Assembly (NCBI GenBank): GCA_038373865.1
Contig: JAXGGA010005509.1
Coordinates: 1-64,000, forward strand
Length of the DNA: 64,000 bases
From: Uloborus plumipes
Taxonomy: Eukaryota > Arthropoda > Arachnida > Araneae > Uloboridae
Direction: 5' to 3'
Part shown: positions 13,104 through 25,132 of the stretch, one piece after another
Numbering within the stretch: the stretch's first letter is position 1
Layout of the letters: the number at the start of each line of letters is the position of its first letter
The notes under the pieces: generated by a model
The model's input: the letters and a program-made list of their open reading frames with translations, nothing else
Told to the model about the DNA's origin: nothing
The model's database searches: none
Translations under genes and position numbers: made by a program

Positions 13104-14628
13104 AACAACAAGTTTTTACATACATACATTTTGCCGCCACACCTTTTTTTTTATAACGCAAATTAGTACTATCAATGAAGACAGAAATAGTTGCAACATT
13201 GAACATTTTCCACCATTTGAACTTGGATATTCTTAAACGTTCACATCATTATTAAATGTTGTACATTTTACATTGTAATGATGATTTTTTTTATTCTATT
13301 GTCAAATTTCATGTAATGTACATGCGAGCAACTGAAGTAAGTATGTTCATTAATATTTATACAAAGTTGAAATGAATAAGAAATGATTTTTCCGACAACT
13401 CAATTGCATACTTTGACACTTTGAGCATATGTTCGTATACAATAGAAATACTTCCAATTGACAACTGTCGATTAACTTGCCTCATTTATCAGACCAATTT
13501 GCTATGCAAAGCATTTGTTCTTATCGTCTGTAAAACAATTGTTTAAATAAATATTGTCTGCGTTTAATTTTCACATTTGTATACATTGTTGGATAGAGTA
13601 AAAATAAACATTTTGGAAATTATCTTTGTAGTGTAATCAAATGGAAATATCTTGAGTTTAATTTTTATGAGAGGTATATAACACAAAATCTTTGTTACCG
13701 CAAGTAATGTTTGTAAAACTGCAAAACATTGAACTTGGAATAAGGAACTAATATGAAGTTAAGGTAGGCATTTATAAACCTTAAGTGGCTCTGAATTGCA
13801 ATAAAGTAAACTTTATTTTCTAGCTTAAACTGGCCTTAAGTATTTACTAAAGTGTTTCTTAAAAGTATGAAGAGTATCAGAAAAGTATAATGAGAACTAC
13901 ATACTCACTCCCCTTCAAAAAAAAAAAAAAAAAAAAAGGTTAACACTACGCTGTAAGAGATAGCGCGAAAGGAACAGTTTCAATGTATCTTTCGTTTTTT
14001 TTTCTTTAACGCAAATTAATATTAAAAGTGCACAACAATGAAGTTCTGTTGCTTAAAATGCATTGTTCTGCTTCCTCACATTCTGTTGCAATTTGTATGC
14101 GGTTCTCAGAAACTTCAGATGTTCACAAAGAAAGTGCGCTGCTTAAACCTCATATAAGCAAGTGCTTCTCTAGGGTTTAACAACAAAATGATGTTGATTC
14201 TTGACAAAACTTGTTCCAGAACGACCGAAAAATCAAAATGCTACAAAAGAAAAAAAATAAGATTTCGATAAAAATTAACTTTGCTACATTAACGATAAGA
14301 TTGAAAATGAGCCAATATTTTGAAAAGTGCCAATTTGAAGTTGGAGTTTCTTGATTAAAAAAAATTTTTGAAGAAAAAATTAATATTGGATTCTAAGTCT
14401 AAATTGGGTCTAAATGCAAGAAAATAAAAGGGGGGAGGTCAAGGAAATTATTTACCCCTTCCTTAGATTACTCACTTTTAAGCCGTTACAGATCTGATGA
14501 GTGTTACAGATATGATGTTAATATGAGCGACATATCTGAGTTAATGCCTTCAGACTTCATTAACATCTCTAACAATGATATCATTTCCTTGCATTTTTAA
14601 CATAGAATTAAGATAATCATATTACATA
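12310..14628. other. AT-rich sequence with simple repeats, no gene
   Basis: It contains (AG)-rich 12701-12721, an (AAAT)n run at about 13070-13104 and a poly-A near 13917-13937. A short open segment at 12907-12969 ends in a consensus donor (CAG then GTGAGT) and is discussed under findings. No coding region can be supported. Confidence 0.45.
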
Positions 14629-15268
14629 CAGGGTGTCCACTCCAATCGTGGACCAATAGCTAATTTCTAAACCGTTAGAGATAAGCATGTAATTTATTTA
14701 GAAAAAAACTCCAAATTACGAAAGGAATTTTGGGTCTATTCAATGTTTTTCAAAAAATCAAATTTTGAAAGAGTTACGAAATTTAAATTCTTATACAGCC
14801 CCCCAGTCCTATCAATCATATTTAGTAAAACATTCTTGACACTGTTACGTTTAAAACTAAAAAAAAATCATTCTTCTACCACACAAATTGACCGAGTTAT
14901 GACGTTTTGAAAAATCAAGATTTTGCATTGTTTCATGACGTCATCGAGAGATCGCTCCCTCTTGATTTTTCAAAATCTTGATTTTTCAAAACGTCATAAC
15001 TCGGTCAAATTTTGTGGTAGAAGAGTGATTTTTTTTTAGTTTTAAACGTTACAGTGTCAAGAATGTTTTACTAAACATGATTGATAGGACTGGGGGGCTG
15101 TATAAAAATTTAAATTTCGTAACTCTTTCAAAATTTGATTTTTTGAAAAACATTGAATAGACCCAAAATTTCTTTCGTAATTTGGAGTGTTTTTCCTAAA
15201 TAAACTATATGCTTATCTCTAACGTTTTAGAAATTAGCTATTGGTCCACGATTGGAGTGGACACCCTG
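14629..15268. mobile_element. 640-bp palindromic element, copy 1
   Basis: Flanked by TA (14627-14628 and 15269-15270), starting CAGGGTGTCCACTCC and ending with its complement. The two arms of roughly 300 bp pair almost perfectly around a short centre near 14940-14970, so the whole element folds into one hairpin. No protein is encoded; open frames here are palindrome shadows. A second copy lies at 41347-41995 with the same inner arm but a different outer ~40 bp. It is probably a non-autonomous foldback/MITE of a TA-inserting superfamily. Confidence 0.9.
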
Positions 15269-17349
15269 TATATTAGCTAAAAAATCAAATTTCATTATAA
15301 AAAAGAATTTCTTCGAAATAAAAATGAGCGATGAGGTTTTTAGATAAAATAAATTATGAGATTACCAAATCCAAGCTAATAAAATATTTGTTTTGTTTTG
15401 AAGCAACACACAACTCTGCTGCTTGCTTTTCTTTAATTAGTTGCAGGAAATTTAATTTCTTGATTAGAAATTCAAGTTTAGCATGCTAGTTATTATCTAG
15501 TTATTTAGCGAAATTGAAGCACCAAAAAATAAATAAATAAAATAATAATATTTAATTAACTTAATTTCTGCCGTGTCATTTTTTCTTACTTTGCTAACTT
15601 CTATTGTCAGGTCATACAAACCACAAATGAAGCAAGTTTACTAAAACTCATTGCTTTTCATTTTTTAAGAACAAAAATATTTAATATATGACTAAAACCT
15701 ATGATTTTTGCTGTTAAATAATTCTGAAACGTGAGATACAGTTCAGTAACATATTATACAACGTTATTTTTCACTGTTACCGCTCTGACTGTTACTGATC
15801 TAACAAACATACGAATATTTAATTTTATTGCCGAGACGATCGCGCTAAACCAAAATCAAACACGTGGTTTTTTTACTTGTGACAAAGGACTATACTTATA
15901 TATAAAATAACTTTTAAAATAATAAAAATTACGCATTTTAGCGCGTGTTACCGATCTGATGACTTAAATGACACACATTTTATAAAATCACTTTAAAAAT
16001 CTTACTTGCAATTTAAGATGCAGAAATGCAAATTTTTAATAACGATGCAATAAAACATCACACCAGGTACTCAGTATCACGTGGTATCTGCGCAGGAAAT
16101 GATTTTTGGAGCCTAAATATATATAGGAAGTTAATGTTTCCGCTCTGACGCGGACTGAGGGACACGCTTATTTCGCATTCCCTAGAAAATCAGAAATCGA
16201 TTAAAACAAAAATGAAGTAAAATATTAACAAAGGGGTGAAAATAGAATAGTTTCTTGTGCAAGTGCGTTTTTTGGGGAAGTTAGAAAGTGCGCTAAAGCT
16301 GTTTGCATGCTAAGCTTTGTTACTGGGGACACGTTACCGATCTGATTTTTGAAGTATAACAAAAATATTTTCTGAAGATTTTTTTTTCTGATGTTATTAA
16401 ATGAAATGAAAGCAAAACCTTATCTTCTTTCTGGGGAAAATTATTTTTTAAACTAGTTATTGAAATACTAGTGAAAATTCACTTGGGACTCAAATTGGCA
16501 CTTTTCTAAATATTAGCTCAAATATCACCGTAGTAGATCAAACACACAAGTAACCGTTTTCTCAATAACGGAATGATATTCTTGTTTATTGAAATAGACT
16601 GAAAACTTAACGGGTGTAATTTGGCGGGCACACAATGAATGTATAAGCAGTGAAACGTAATTAGAGCTTGAAATGCCACAATATAGCACCAAGTTAATTT
16701 TATTTTTATTGGATTTACTAAACTACAAAGAATGAGGTATGTCACAAAGGTCGTCTTTGACATAAAATTAAAAGAAAATTCATAAAATATTACATTCACT
16801 TAAATTTTAAGGAACGCTTCTCAATGTAAACCCAATAATTGATTGTCATTAAAGTTTTAATTTTTTTTCACAGGTTTAATTGTTAATCTTTGTAATTTTT
16901 ATTTACTTAAGTCGTTTCTAATATTTCTTATTCTAGAACTTTGAAATATGCGTTCTTGAAAGTATAAATTTAGTAACGGCAAAAATACCCTTAACGCCGA
17001 ATAGTAAATTGCAAGAACTATACTGGGCCGCTTCATGGCTCACTTTTTAAAAACGGTGATTATTTCAAAGTTTCTCAAAAGCAAAAATTGTAAAATTTGA
17101 AACTTTTTATTGGAATAATATTAATACTAAGCAAAAATAAATAAATAATACATTTTTAGATTTTCTTTTCAGTAAAGTAACTAAAGAGTGTTCTTCTCGT
17201 TCTTACATATAATAATAAGATTATTTATTAATATTATTGTCATATTTAAGGTTTGTTGTTTTCGTTGTTAAAAATTTTAATGAACTTCTTTAAATTCAGC
17301 ACTTTACAATCGTGGACAGACATTCACGGATTAAATTAATATTAATAAG
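15269..17349. other. AT-rich sequence, no gene recognised
   Basis: One minus-strand open frame at 16518-16799 (93 codons) has a Leu/Ile-rich composition as expected by chance in AT-rich DNA. The words GTTACCGATCTGATG and relatives recur (15948, 16331, and as ACAGATCTGATGAG at 14488), but no clear unit was defined. Confidence 0.4.
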
Positions 17350-17850
17350 TATAAGTTATACTTTGACCATTTCGGACAGATTTTTACGTTATGATGCTTA
17401 ATTGAAAACTCATTAAATTTCGATATTAAATAAAAATAGATATTTAAAATCGTTAAGTCCGTATTATTTCTCACGTGCATATAACTAATATTTAAGGCAA
17501 AAAATCACTTCAATTTAGCTTCATTTCGTAAAACAATAGGACGATTTTTCCACTATCATTCTCCTAGCAGAAAGCAGTTCATTCCTCTAACACTGCTTCA
17601 CTTTAAAACTATTAACAATATCTTTAATTGGAAGAATAGATTTTCGAAAAATCCTCGGAAAAGAATGACCTGTCTTTTATCTGAAACAAAGACGCAATAA
17701 ACAACGGACGTTCGTACCGATAATTGAATCCAAAATGGGACAATCCCTTTGCGACAAATTCCTGTAAGTGTATCGCTCAAATATTTACTCTGACTCTATC
17801 CCTTGCATGCGTTTTTAAAAATGAAACGACGTCACGAGAGTTTCTCCAGT
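17350..17850. repeat. Right arm of long-range inverted repeat
   Basis: Reverse-complement partner of 11219-11705. The outer edge is CGAGAGTTTCTCCAGT near 17836, followed by a (CT)n run at about 17853-17872. No coding potential supported. Confidence 0.75.
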
Positions 17851-18059
17851 TTCTCTCTCGCTCTCTCTCTCTTTTTATGCTGCTGAGAATAATAATTAAT
17901 TGGTCGAAATAATTTGCGGATGGATTGATTAACTTAATGAGAGCTATGTTTGGTAGTCCTAATTAAATAATACGCAGAAAATATAAATTGATATTTTTTT
18001 TACTTTTTATGAGAAATGGTAAATTGCTGTATGTTTTATTTTTGGATTTTTGGTTTCGT

Positions 18060-18262
18060 GTGGTTCCTTTTATAGATTGGCAGTCTGCCATCGTGGTGCG
18101 TCACCAGCACTTACTCTATCAACATGCAGGACATGGTGGCGCTCTACTGGTGGTAGATGGCGCCATTTGTTTAATTGCCGGGTCATATGTTGCGGACGGA
18201 TGTGTGTCCCTGGCGGGGTTTACTCCAGAGATCTTCGTGATGTTTACTCCGTACTTTAACCA
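18060..18262 (+). other. GC-rich island in AT-rich DNA, possible exon or repeat fragment
   Basis: Base composition rises sharply over ~200 bp, and three overlapping frames are open. It follows TTTTATAG, an acceptor-like site at 18067-18075, and contains the word AGATGGCGCC. I do not recognise any product. A decayed repeat is as likely as an exon, since AGATGGCG words also occur at 1796 and 43963. Confidence 0.2.
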
Positions 18263-18599
18263 CTGAATCAAAAGAACATTAAGCGAATGGATAAAATTAG
18301 CAATGTTTCCGAAATTTAATGCTGTATACCCACAGTTTTTTTTATTACACACAAATATGATGATTCAAAAATATATTATAAAACCATAAAAGCAATTTTG
18401 TTATAGAATTAGCACATATCAGTATGTACTTCAAGAAATTCAGTTGCTTTTTATAAATATAACTTTTAAGCAGCTGGAAAAATGCGCTTTCTTGGCTTCA
18501 GTAGCACTTTCGTTAAATTATCTCTCTTTCCTTATTTCTCACCTCTTTTAGCAGAATACCATAAATACTTTTGTTTCCTGAAAACTATTTAACGCGTTC

Positions 18600-18712
18600 C
18601 CAGGTAACACAAATAACCTTTAAACGTTTTATAAACGTTTTTAAGCGGTTGTTACAACGTTAATAATCATTTTGCAACTTTTAAAAAACGAAGTGTGCTA
18701 TTTGGGTTATTT
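18600..18712. mobile_element. Small MITE related to 25133-25221 (probable)
   Basis: Starts CCCAGGTAACACAAATAACC and ends with GTGTGCTATTTGGG, roughly inverted. The internal CTTTAAACGTTTTATAAACG and GCGGTTGTTACAACG match the better-preserved copy at 25133. No ORF. Confidence 0.5.
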
Positions 18713-19067
18713 TCGAGATTTTCGAGTGTTGGCGAGAGTCATAAACCGAATCAGTTTAAGGTTAAAAATTCCTATCTGAGCAGTTTGGTGCGATTCTACC
18801 TGCAACACATTGTCTTCTGTGCCTACAGGTTTCATCTCGGATGTTATGGGTTATGCTTTTTCTTAATTAAAGCTCGTACCGCATCGATAACTCCAGCTTA
18901 AAAATTGAAAGGTATTAGAAATTTGTATAGAAGAAAATCAAGATTCTTATAGAAAATTTAATTGATTTGAAAAAATAAAAAAAAAGAAAAAAAAAATACA
19001 TTGACCCCAACTATTAACTATCAACTTTTGCAAAATAATTTCATAATGCTGTGTAAAAGTATGCAAC
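18713..19067. other. AT-rich sequence, no gene seen
   Basis: A-rich 18960-18995. Nothing else recognised. Confidence 0.45.
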
Positions 19068-19069
19068 TA

Positions 19070-20498
19070 CACTGGCGGAAAAAAAAAATCCCAACACCAA
19101 GAAAAAATTATTGTAGAGTAATGAAATTTGGGAAATGCAATTGTCTAGTTGACATGTTTAATTGATTAATTGTACAAGATCACTGGCTAATTTATGCTCA
19201 AGAAAATGATGTGCAAATGTGAAATTATGTTAATTTAATAGAGGGTGTAACCTCCATAATTTTGAAGGCAAGTCTGCAAGCGTGCATGCATTATGTTATA
19301 CAGGTGTCGTATGTCACTTTGTGGTATGGAGTGCCATGCTTGTTGCACTTGCTGTATCAATACTAGGACCGTCATTGCTGACTGTTGATGATGCTCGAAG
19401 TGCCGTCCAATGATATCACATACGTTATCAATTGGAGACAGAGCTGGTGATTTTGCAGGTCATGGTAACATGTCAGCCTTCTGTAGAGCACGTTGCGTTA
19501 CAGCAGCGATGTGAGGGCGAGCGTTATCCTGTTGGAAAACTCCTCCTTGAATGCTACTCATGAAGGGCTGTACTACTGGTTAAATTACCAGACTGACGGC
19601 AAATTTTCAGTCAGTGAGTTTGGGATAACCCCAAGAGTGCCCCTGCTGTCGTAGGAAATTGCTCCAGAGACCATGACTCCTGGTGTGGGTCCCGTGTGTC
19701 TAGGCCGTAGAAAGCTTGGATGCAGGCGGTCCCCTGGCCTCCTTCTGACCAATATACATCTACCACTGGCCCTAATTCAGAATCTGTTTTCATCAAAAAT
19801 TACAACAGATCTCCACTCCGACCTCCAGTGAGCTCTGTCTTGTCACCACTGCCATCGGAAACGGTAATGGTTTGCAGTCAATGAAATACCGGATACAGGC
19901 TGCCTGACTCAGAGCTGTTCTAGAAGTAAACAGTTTCTTACCGTTCCTTGGGTCACGACGGTACCAACTGCAGCTCGAATGTCAGTCGCAGATCCAGTAC
20001 GATGCGCCACAGCCGTACGCAAGATTCGGCGATCTTCCTTCTCAGTCGCGCCACGTGGCAGCTCGAAACTCGATCTGCTTGAGGTAGTACCATCCCTTGA
20101 CCATAGCTTCCAATAATCATGCATGATGGAAACATTTCCCCCTAAGTTTTTCGTCAATATCACGACGAGAAAATCCACCTTCTCGTAGCCAAATTGTACG
20201 ACCTCGTTCAAACTCGGTGAGCTGTTGATAATAACTTCTTCGTTTTCTTAAAGGCATTCCTGGCTAACATGAACGCAATTCGTCAAATTTTATGGAAAAA
20301 CAACACTCACGAGCTTCACAACACGCTTTTAAAACAAGCCTTATTTGCATGTTCTGAGTGACGCCAGCTGCGCCACACTTATGCGCGGAGCGCAAAATTT
20401 CAATCGATATCATCTTTCAGTTGTACAAACACGCCTACCAAATTTCGTTTATCTAACACAAGTCTTTCTTGGTGTTGGGATTTTTTTTTCCGCCAGTG
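19070..20498 (-). mobile_element. Tc1-like transposon, third family, decayed
   Basis: The element is 1429 bp with TA at 19068-19069 and 20499-20500. The terminal inverted repeats start CACTGGCGGAAAAAAAA and include CCCAACACCAAGAAA. They share CACTG and the word CAACACCAAGAA with the ends of the element at 9741-11159. The internal region is a degenerate transposase on the minus strand. A fragment resembling its end (TTGGCGGAAAAAAAAGC) sits at about 32094. Confidence 0.9.
19311..20260 (-). pseudogene. Decayed Tc1-like transposase
   Basis: Reading the minus strand across frames gives recognisable pieces in order. An N-terminal LTEFERGRTIWLREGG lies near 20160-20225. FQQDNARPH lies near 19520-19545, with the second catalytic Asp intact. 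SPALSPIDNVCDIIGR lies near 19395-19445, where the family has SPDLSPIEHVWD. So the third catalytic Glu has become Asp, the preceding Trp codon is a stop (LP-stop-PAKSP), and many other stops and shifts are present. Residues between the second Asp and the Glu/Asp position number 32, the same as in the 9741-11159 element. Non-functional. Confidence 0.85.
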
Positions 20499-20500
20499 TA

Positions 20501-22029
20501 TATCGTACAATGCGGAAAATTTTAAAGATTGTTCAAATAACAAGTTTACCGTTTATAACATACCACGCATCAGTTGTGTAATATAACTGTTTCCCAGTAG
20601 TGGAGAAAAAACAATATATATTTTAAATAAATACTTATAAGTCATTAATCTGCTGGTTTAGCTCCTAAAATGTAATACTATTGATGTTTGGGAAAGACAT
20701 GCTCTTAAAACAGAAAAATAAATATGGCTTATTAATTAAGATTTTTTTGAATAGGGTAAAAAACAGTAATCTTTTCCTTGATATATTTAACTCATCCTAT
20801 ACAATAAAATCGTTTAATCTTTTATGTATTTTTCGCTAGGTTTTATGTGTTTGGCGCTCCGGAAATTTTCAGTGTTTTATTTTATTATCAGGTAAAATTC
20901 ATTAACTGAAACAAATTTTGGTTTGCATTTTTACTATTTGGTTTTGCTGTGTCCATTATTCTGAAAGAGTACTGCATGTATGCCCACCATTGAGATTGAT
21001 AACGGCCTGGGCTCAGAAAAATCAGAAAAAACCCTAACACTTCTAACGTGCTGCATCGCTATCTTAAAGCTTTAAGATAAAGGTAGGTATATATTGGAGA
21101 TAACTACTTATACAAATGGCTACAAATAATAATAATAATAATGCAAAGCTGTAAGTACACTGTAATTTATTCAGTCATTAACGTGTTCATTAAAAACGAG
21201 TAGTAGTAAATAATTAATTTACAGTTATATAAATCAAGTCATAAAAATAAGTTCGTATTTATATATTTTAATTTGTTTTGCTGCGTTCTCAGACTAATCA
21301 AATTAACGCTTTGTTAACACCATGAATGAATGTGTGTCTCAAACAGTGGGTAATTACAATACACTTAACATAGTTCACGAAATAAAAGGACAACATAAAT
21401 TGATTTAATTTGATATAAGGTGCTTTTTTTTCTGAGAACACCGCTAACAATGTACTGTTTGTTCTGCAGGGAAACAAAAGCGTCATTATACAGCACTCGA
21501 TTTTCAGAGATAATTGAAAAGGGAAGTTCCCTGATAATCCAAACAGTTTTAATTGCCTATCAAATGCATCTGGCTTGTCCTTTTAAGACAGAAGATGAAC
21601 AGTTGTGTTTTTTTAACTGTTTTAAAATGAGGGCGATCTTTAAGATGAACTTAAGTACAATTCTCGTTTGCTGGATACATTCTTCGAAAAATTCGTAAGT
21701 GTCTCCTTATCGCTGTTTTATGAGTTGGAGAAATTTTTAGTTTTAAATCCAGAAATAAACTAAAACTTGTAAGGGATTTGATTTATGTTCAGATGCAATT
21801 TTATTTTAGATTTTGCTTATAAAGTCATAAAGAAAATCTCTTATAAGCCTACTTTCCCGTTAAAAACAAAAGAAAAACGAAAAAGGCATTAAAAGTGGCT
21901 TAATGCATCCAAAAAATATCGCCAAGTCCAAAAAAAAAAAAAGACATAAAAAGATAAAATAAATATCGAAAAATTAAAAATTGGAAAGTAGGGTATTGAG
22001 ATGGGAAATTTGTGCGTCTGTCGGTCTGT
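20501..22029. other. AT-rich sequence, no gene recognised
   Basis: A short (TAA)n run lies at about 21125-21142. The open frame at 21420-21698 lacks a supported start and shows no known domain. Confidence 0.45.
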
Positions 22030-23060
22030 CCCCCCTAATAACTTTTGAATGAACATTCCCATTTGAACAAACTTTTTTTTGTTGGAAAGAACTTTTCAAG
22101 GATACTTCATTCCCGTATTTACATTTCCGATTTGAACAATTTTTCGTTCAACATTAAACCGCTCAAGCAAGCTGTCACCCCTAATAACTTTTAAGTGAAG
22201 AGTCCGATATAAATAAATTCTTTTTTCGTCGAAGGATCTCAGTAAGGATACTTCATTACCGTATTAAAAATTTCAATTTGAACATTTTTTCGTTCAACAT
22301 TGAACCGTTCAAGCAACCTTTACCCACCTAATAACTTCTGAGTGAACCATCCGAATAGAATAAACTTTTTTTTGTTGGAAAGATCTCGGCGAGTAAAGCT
22401 CATTCCCATATTTGATTTTTTGATTTGAACAAGTTTTGGTTCAACTTTGAGCCGTTCAAACAAACTGTCCGGTGAAACTAATATTTAATGAACAGTCCGA
22501 TTTGAACAAACTTTTTTTTGTTGGAAAGAACTTATCAAGGATACTTCATTCCCGTATTTACATTTTTGATTTGAACAATTTTTCGTTCAAAATTGAACCG
22601 TTCAAACAAGCTCCCTTCAAACAAGCCCCTAATAATTTTTGTGTGACCAGTCGGATTTAAACAAGCGTTTTTTTTTTTTTTTGTTCGAAGGATCTCAGCA
22701 AGGATACGTCATTACCAAATTTCCATTTTCAATTTGAACATTTTTTCGTTCAACATTGAACTGTTCAAACAAACTCACCCCTAATAACTTTCGAGTGAAC
22801 ATTCCTATTTAAACGAACTTTTTTTGCTCGAAGGATCTCGGCAAGGATACTTCATTACCTTATTTAAATTTTCAATTTGAACATTTTTTCGTTCAACATT
22901 GAACCATTAAAGCAACCTTTCCCCACCTAATAACTTTTAAGAAAACCGTCCGAATTGAATAAATTTGTTTTTATTCGAAAGATCTCGGAGAGGCTCATTC
23001 CCATATTTCGCTCTTTGATTTGAACCATTTTTCGTTCAACGTTGAACCCTTCAGAAAAAA
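22030..23060 (+). repeat. Tandem repeat, ~150-bp unit, about seven units
   Basis: The anchor CCTAATAACTT (with variants) recurs at about 22034, 22180, 22327, 22475, 22628, 22780 and 22926, a spacing of 146-153 bp. Each unit carries GATTTGAACA, TTTTTCGTTCAACATTGAAC and AAGGATACTTCATT. Units are diverged from one another by many substitutions and small indels, so this is an old minisatellite. It is preceded by GTCTGTCGGTCTGTC at 22016. Confidence 0.9.
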
Positions 23061-23870
23061 ACTTAACATTAGCGTCTACGGGGAAATTTAAGTTGAATGT
23101 TGATCCTGAACTTAAAGACGGATTTCCTTCAAACTAACTTTGTAAGAAAATGCTTCTCATAAATAATGTATGTAAAGTACTTTTCTGAGTATTTTTCTGG
23201 GAGGACTGTGATTCCGACTCCGCAAACACGGTAAAAATGCAGGCTCAGAAAAAAAATGACAGACTGTGCAGACGATTTTTTTGTTTATTAATTTATTTGT
23301 TTTTTTTTATTTATTAATTATTATTATTATTATTTATTTTTTTGGCAGACGATTTTTTGTAACGAAATGTTTTCATTCGCGAGAGCATTTTATTCTTTAT
23401 TTATATTTAACAACTGGTAATGGATTAAAAATGAAATTCGAGACATTTTATTAACGTACGAGTTTTTTTTTCTTTCTTTGATAAAATGTGCGTTGATGTT
23501 ATTTGTACTTTTATTTATTTATTTTTTTAAACGATTGAGGATTTTCTCTAAGGAAAAACTATAACAGTTACATTCTCTAAAAGGCGCGACAAAACTTTAT
23601 TTATTCGTTTATTTACTTTTAATGTGTCATTGAATGAGAGGGGTATATTGTGCTTTTAGAAATCATCTTTAAGTGCGAAAAAGGTATGTTTGACATAATT
23701 GTCAGTCTCAGATAATCAAGAGAATATTGATCAGATGCTAGAATGCCGATGTCGATGTACGGGAAAGTAGGCTTGTTTAGTTCTTGACAGAACTTCTTGT
23801 TTTTCTAAGCCATGATGACTTGATATTGTTTCTCCTTTTCGACCGTAGTGATCGGATGGTTTTGTTTTTC
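23061..23870. other. Very AT-rich, low-complexity stretch
   Basis: T- and TTA-rich low complexity, notably 23275-23345. No gene or element boundary recognised. Confidence 0.5.
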
Positions 23871-23875
23871 AGACA

Positions 23876-24010
23876 GGACTCAAAGCCTGCCGCCTGGTCG
23901 TTGGGAGGTTCTCCACACCCTCCATGGTTCACGGCCTCCTGCTGCAAGTGGTGCAGGTCCTTGGACTCCTCCGCTCCTGATGGCGGCGTTCATGTTGTGC
24001 ATTGCAAAAA
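23876..24010. other. GC-rich exon-like block, strand uncertain
   Basis: About 135 bp of much higher GC than its surroundings begins exactly after a strong 3' splice-site-like stretch on + (TTTTGTTTTTCAG, ending 23875). On + the frame following that site is open for 35 codons to TGA. On the minus strand, two frames are open. One contains SGAEESKDLHHLQQEAVNHG with many G-starting codons, which is more protein-like. The other starts at CAACATG, a good arthropod start context. I cannot tell which, if any, is used and recognise no product. Confidence 0.3.
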
Positions 24011-24292
24011 TGAACTGTTTTTTTTTACAGTAAAATATTGGCATCTTAGGTTCCAATTTCAAACGAGTAAGCAACTTTAAAGCTTATTGCAGTAACATTT
24101 CACTACATTGTACTGTAAAAACAACAATATAATACTGGCAGCAAATGCTCCAGTTCAAAACTGTAAAATGCACAGTAATAACTTGTAAAACTAGCTATTT
24201 TAGAGTTTTTTTACTTTAAAAATAACAATTTATTAATACCATAATACTACGCGCGCAATAAACTGAACTCCCCCTTCCTGCGACTCTCAACT

Positions 24293-24435
24293 CTGTACCT
24301 CAGAACCAGACTAACGTAAGTCCATTTTCGTCATTTTTCGGTAGAGGGGAAAAACGATTGTCGAATAACATCGTTTTTCCCCTCTACTGAAAAATGACGA
24401 AAATGGACTTACGTTAGTCTGGTTCTGAGGTACAG
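24293..24435. mobile_element. 143-bp hairpin MITE, copy 1
   Basis: Ends CTGTACCTCAGAACC and its complement. The arms of about 64 bp are almost perfectly paired, with a ~15-bp loop (TTGTCGAATAACAT region). It is flanked by a 4-bp duplication AACT (24289-24292 and 24436-24439). A near-identical copy is at 34016-34157 with its own 4-bp duplication AAAT. Confidence 0.9.
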
Positions 24436-24439
24436 AACT

Positions 24440-25130
24440 GAGGGCTACTTTTTTCAGGAAATGTAGTCAATGACTTTATTATTATTTTTCATTTTTTTGT
24501 TTGTAAAACGTCTCTCTGTTTTTGTTCTATGTTCTATGTTTTGATGTTTTGTTTTGCTATTGTTTATGAGTTTCATGTTTCTTTTTCTGTACTTTTCTGT
24601 ATTCTACTGTAATATTAATGTTTATATTTTCTGTATTTTTCTGTAATATCAATGGTTTTGTCAAATAAAGTCTCCAGAGATCCATTCAATTGAAACAACA
24701 TTAAGATAGTTGTTACGGGGATATCAGGGGTGAAATAAAATGAAATACCATATGACCATAAATTTAGCTGTATTATACTCTAAAAATACCATTCATTTTT
24801 TACAGTGTACACACTCACACAAATACATTTATCGCAATTCGTCATTGCGAAGAGCTTAATTTCAATCTAAGATGTCAAAATTTAAAGTAATAATGAGAAC
24901 GATGAAACTTTCGATTTAAAAAAGATAGACTTATGAGTATTGTTGATTTGTGGGGGTTGCTACCTGAATTTATCATTATGCTTCATACTTGGGAGATCAA
25001 TCAAAAGAGAAATGCCTACTTTGCCAACCCTGAAAACTTGTTATAGATCATTGTAGTGGACACTATTAACATAGTAAGGGGTTGGCTGGCAGAAGAATAA
25101 TTAAGGCATAAGATCAACCTACAGAACACA
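24440..25130. other. AT-rich sequence, no gene seen
   Basis: T-rich, with repeated TTTCTGTA words between 24590 and 24650. Nothing else. Confidence 0.45.
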
Positions 25131-25132
25131 CC

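Noticed and set aside
16518..16799. 93-codon membrane-like protein on the minus strand
   Set aside because: Hydrophobic Leu/Ile/Tyr composition is what AT-rich non-coding DNA gives; no start context or homologous motif.
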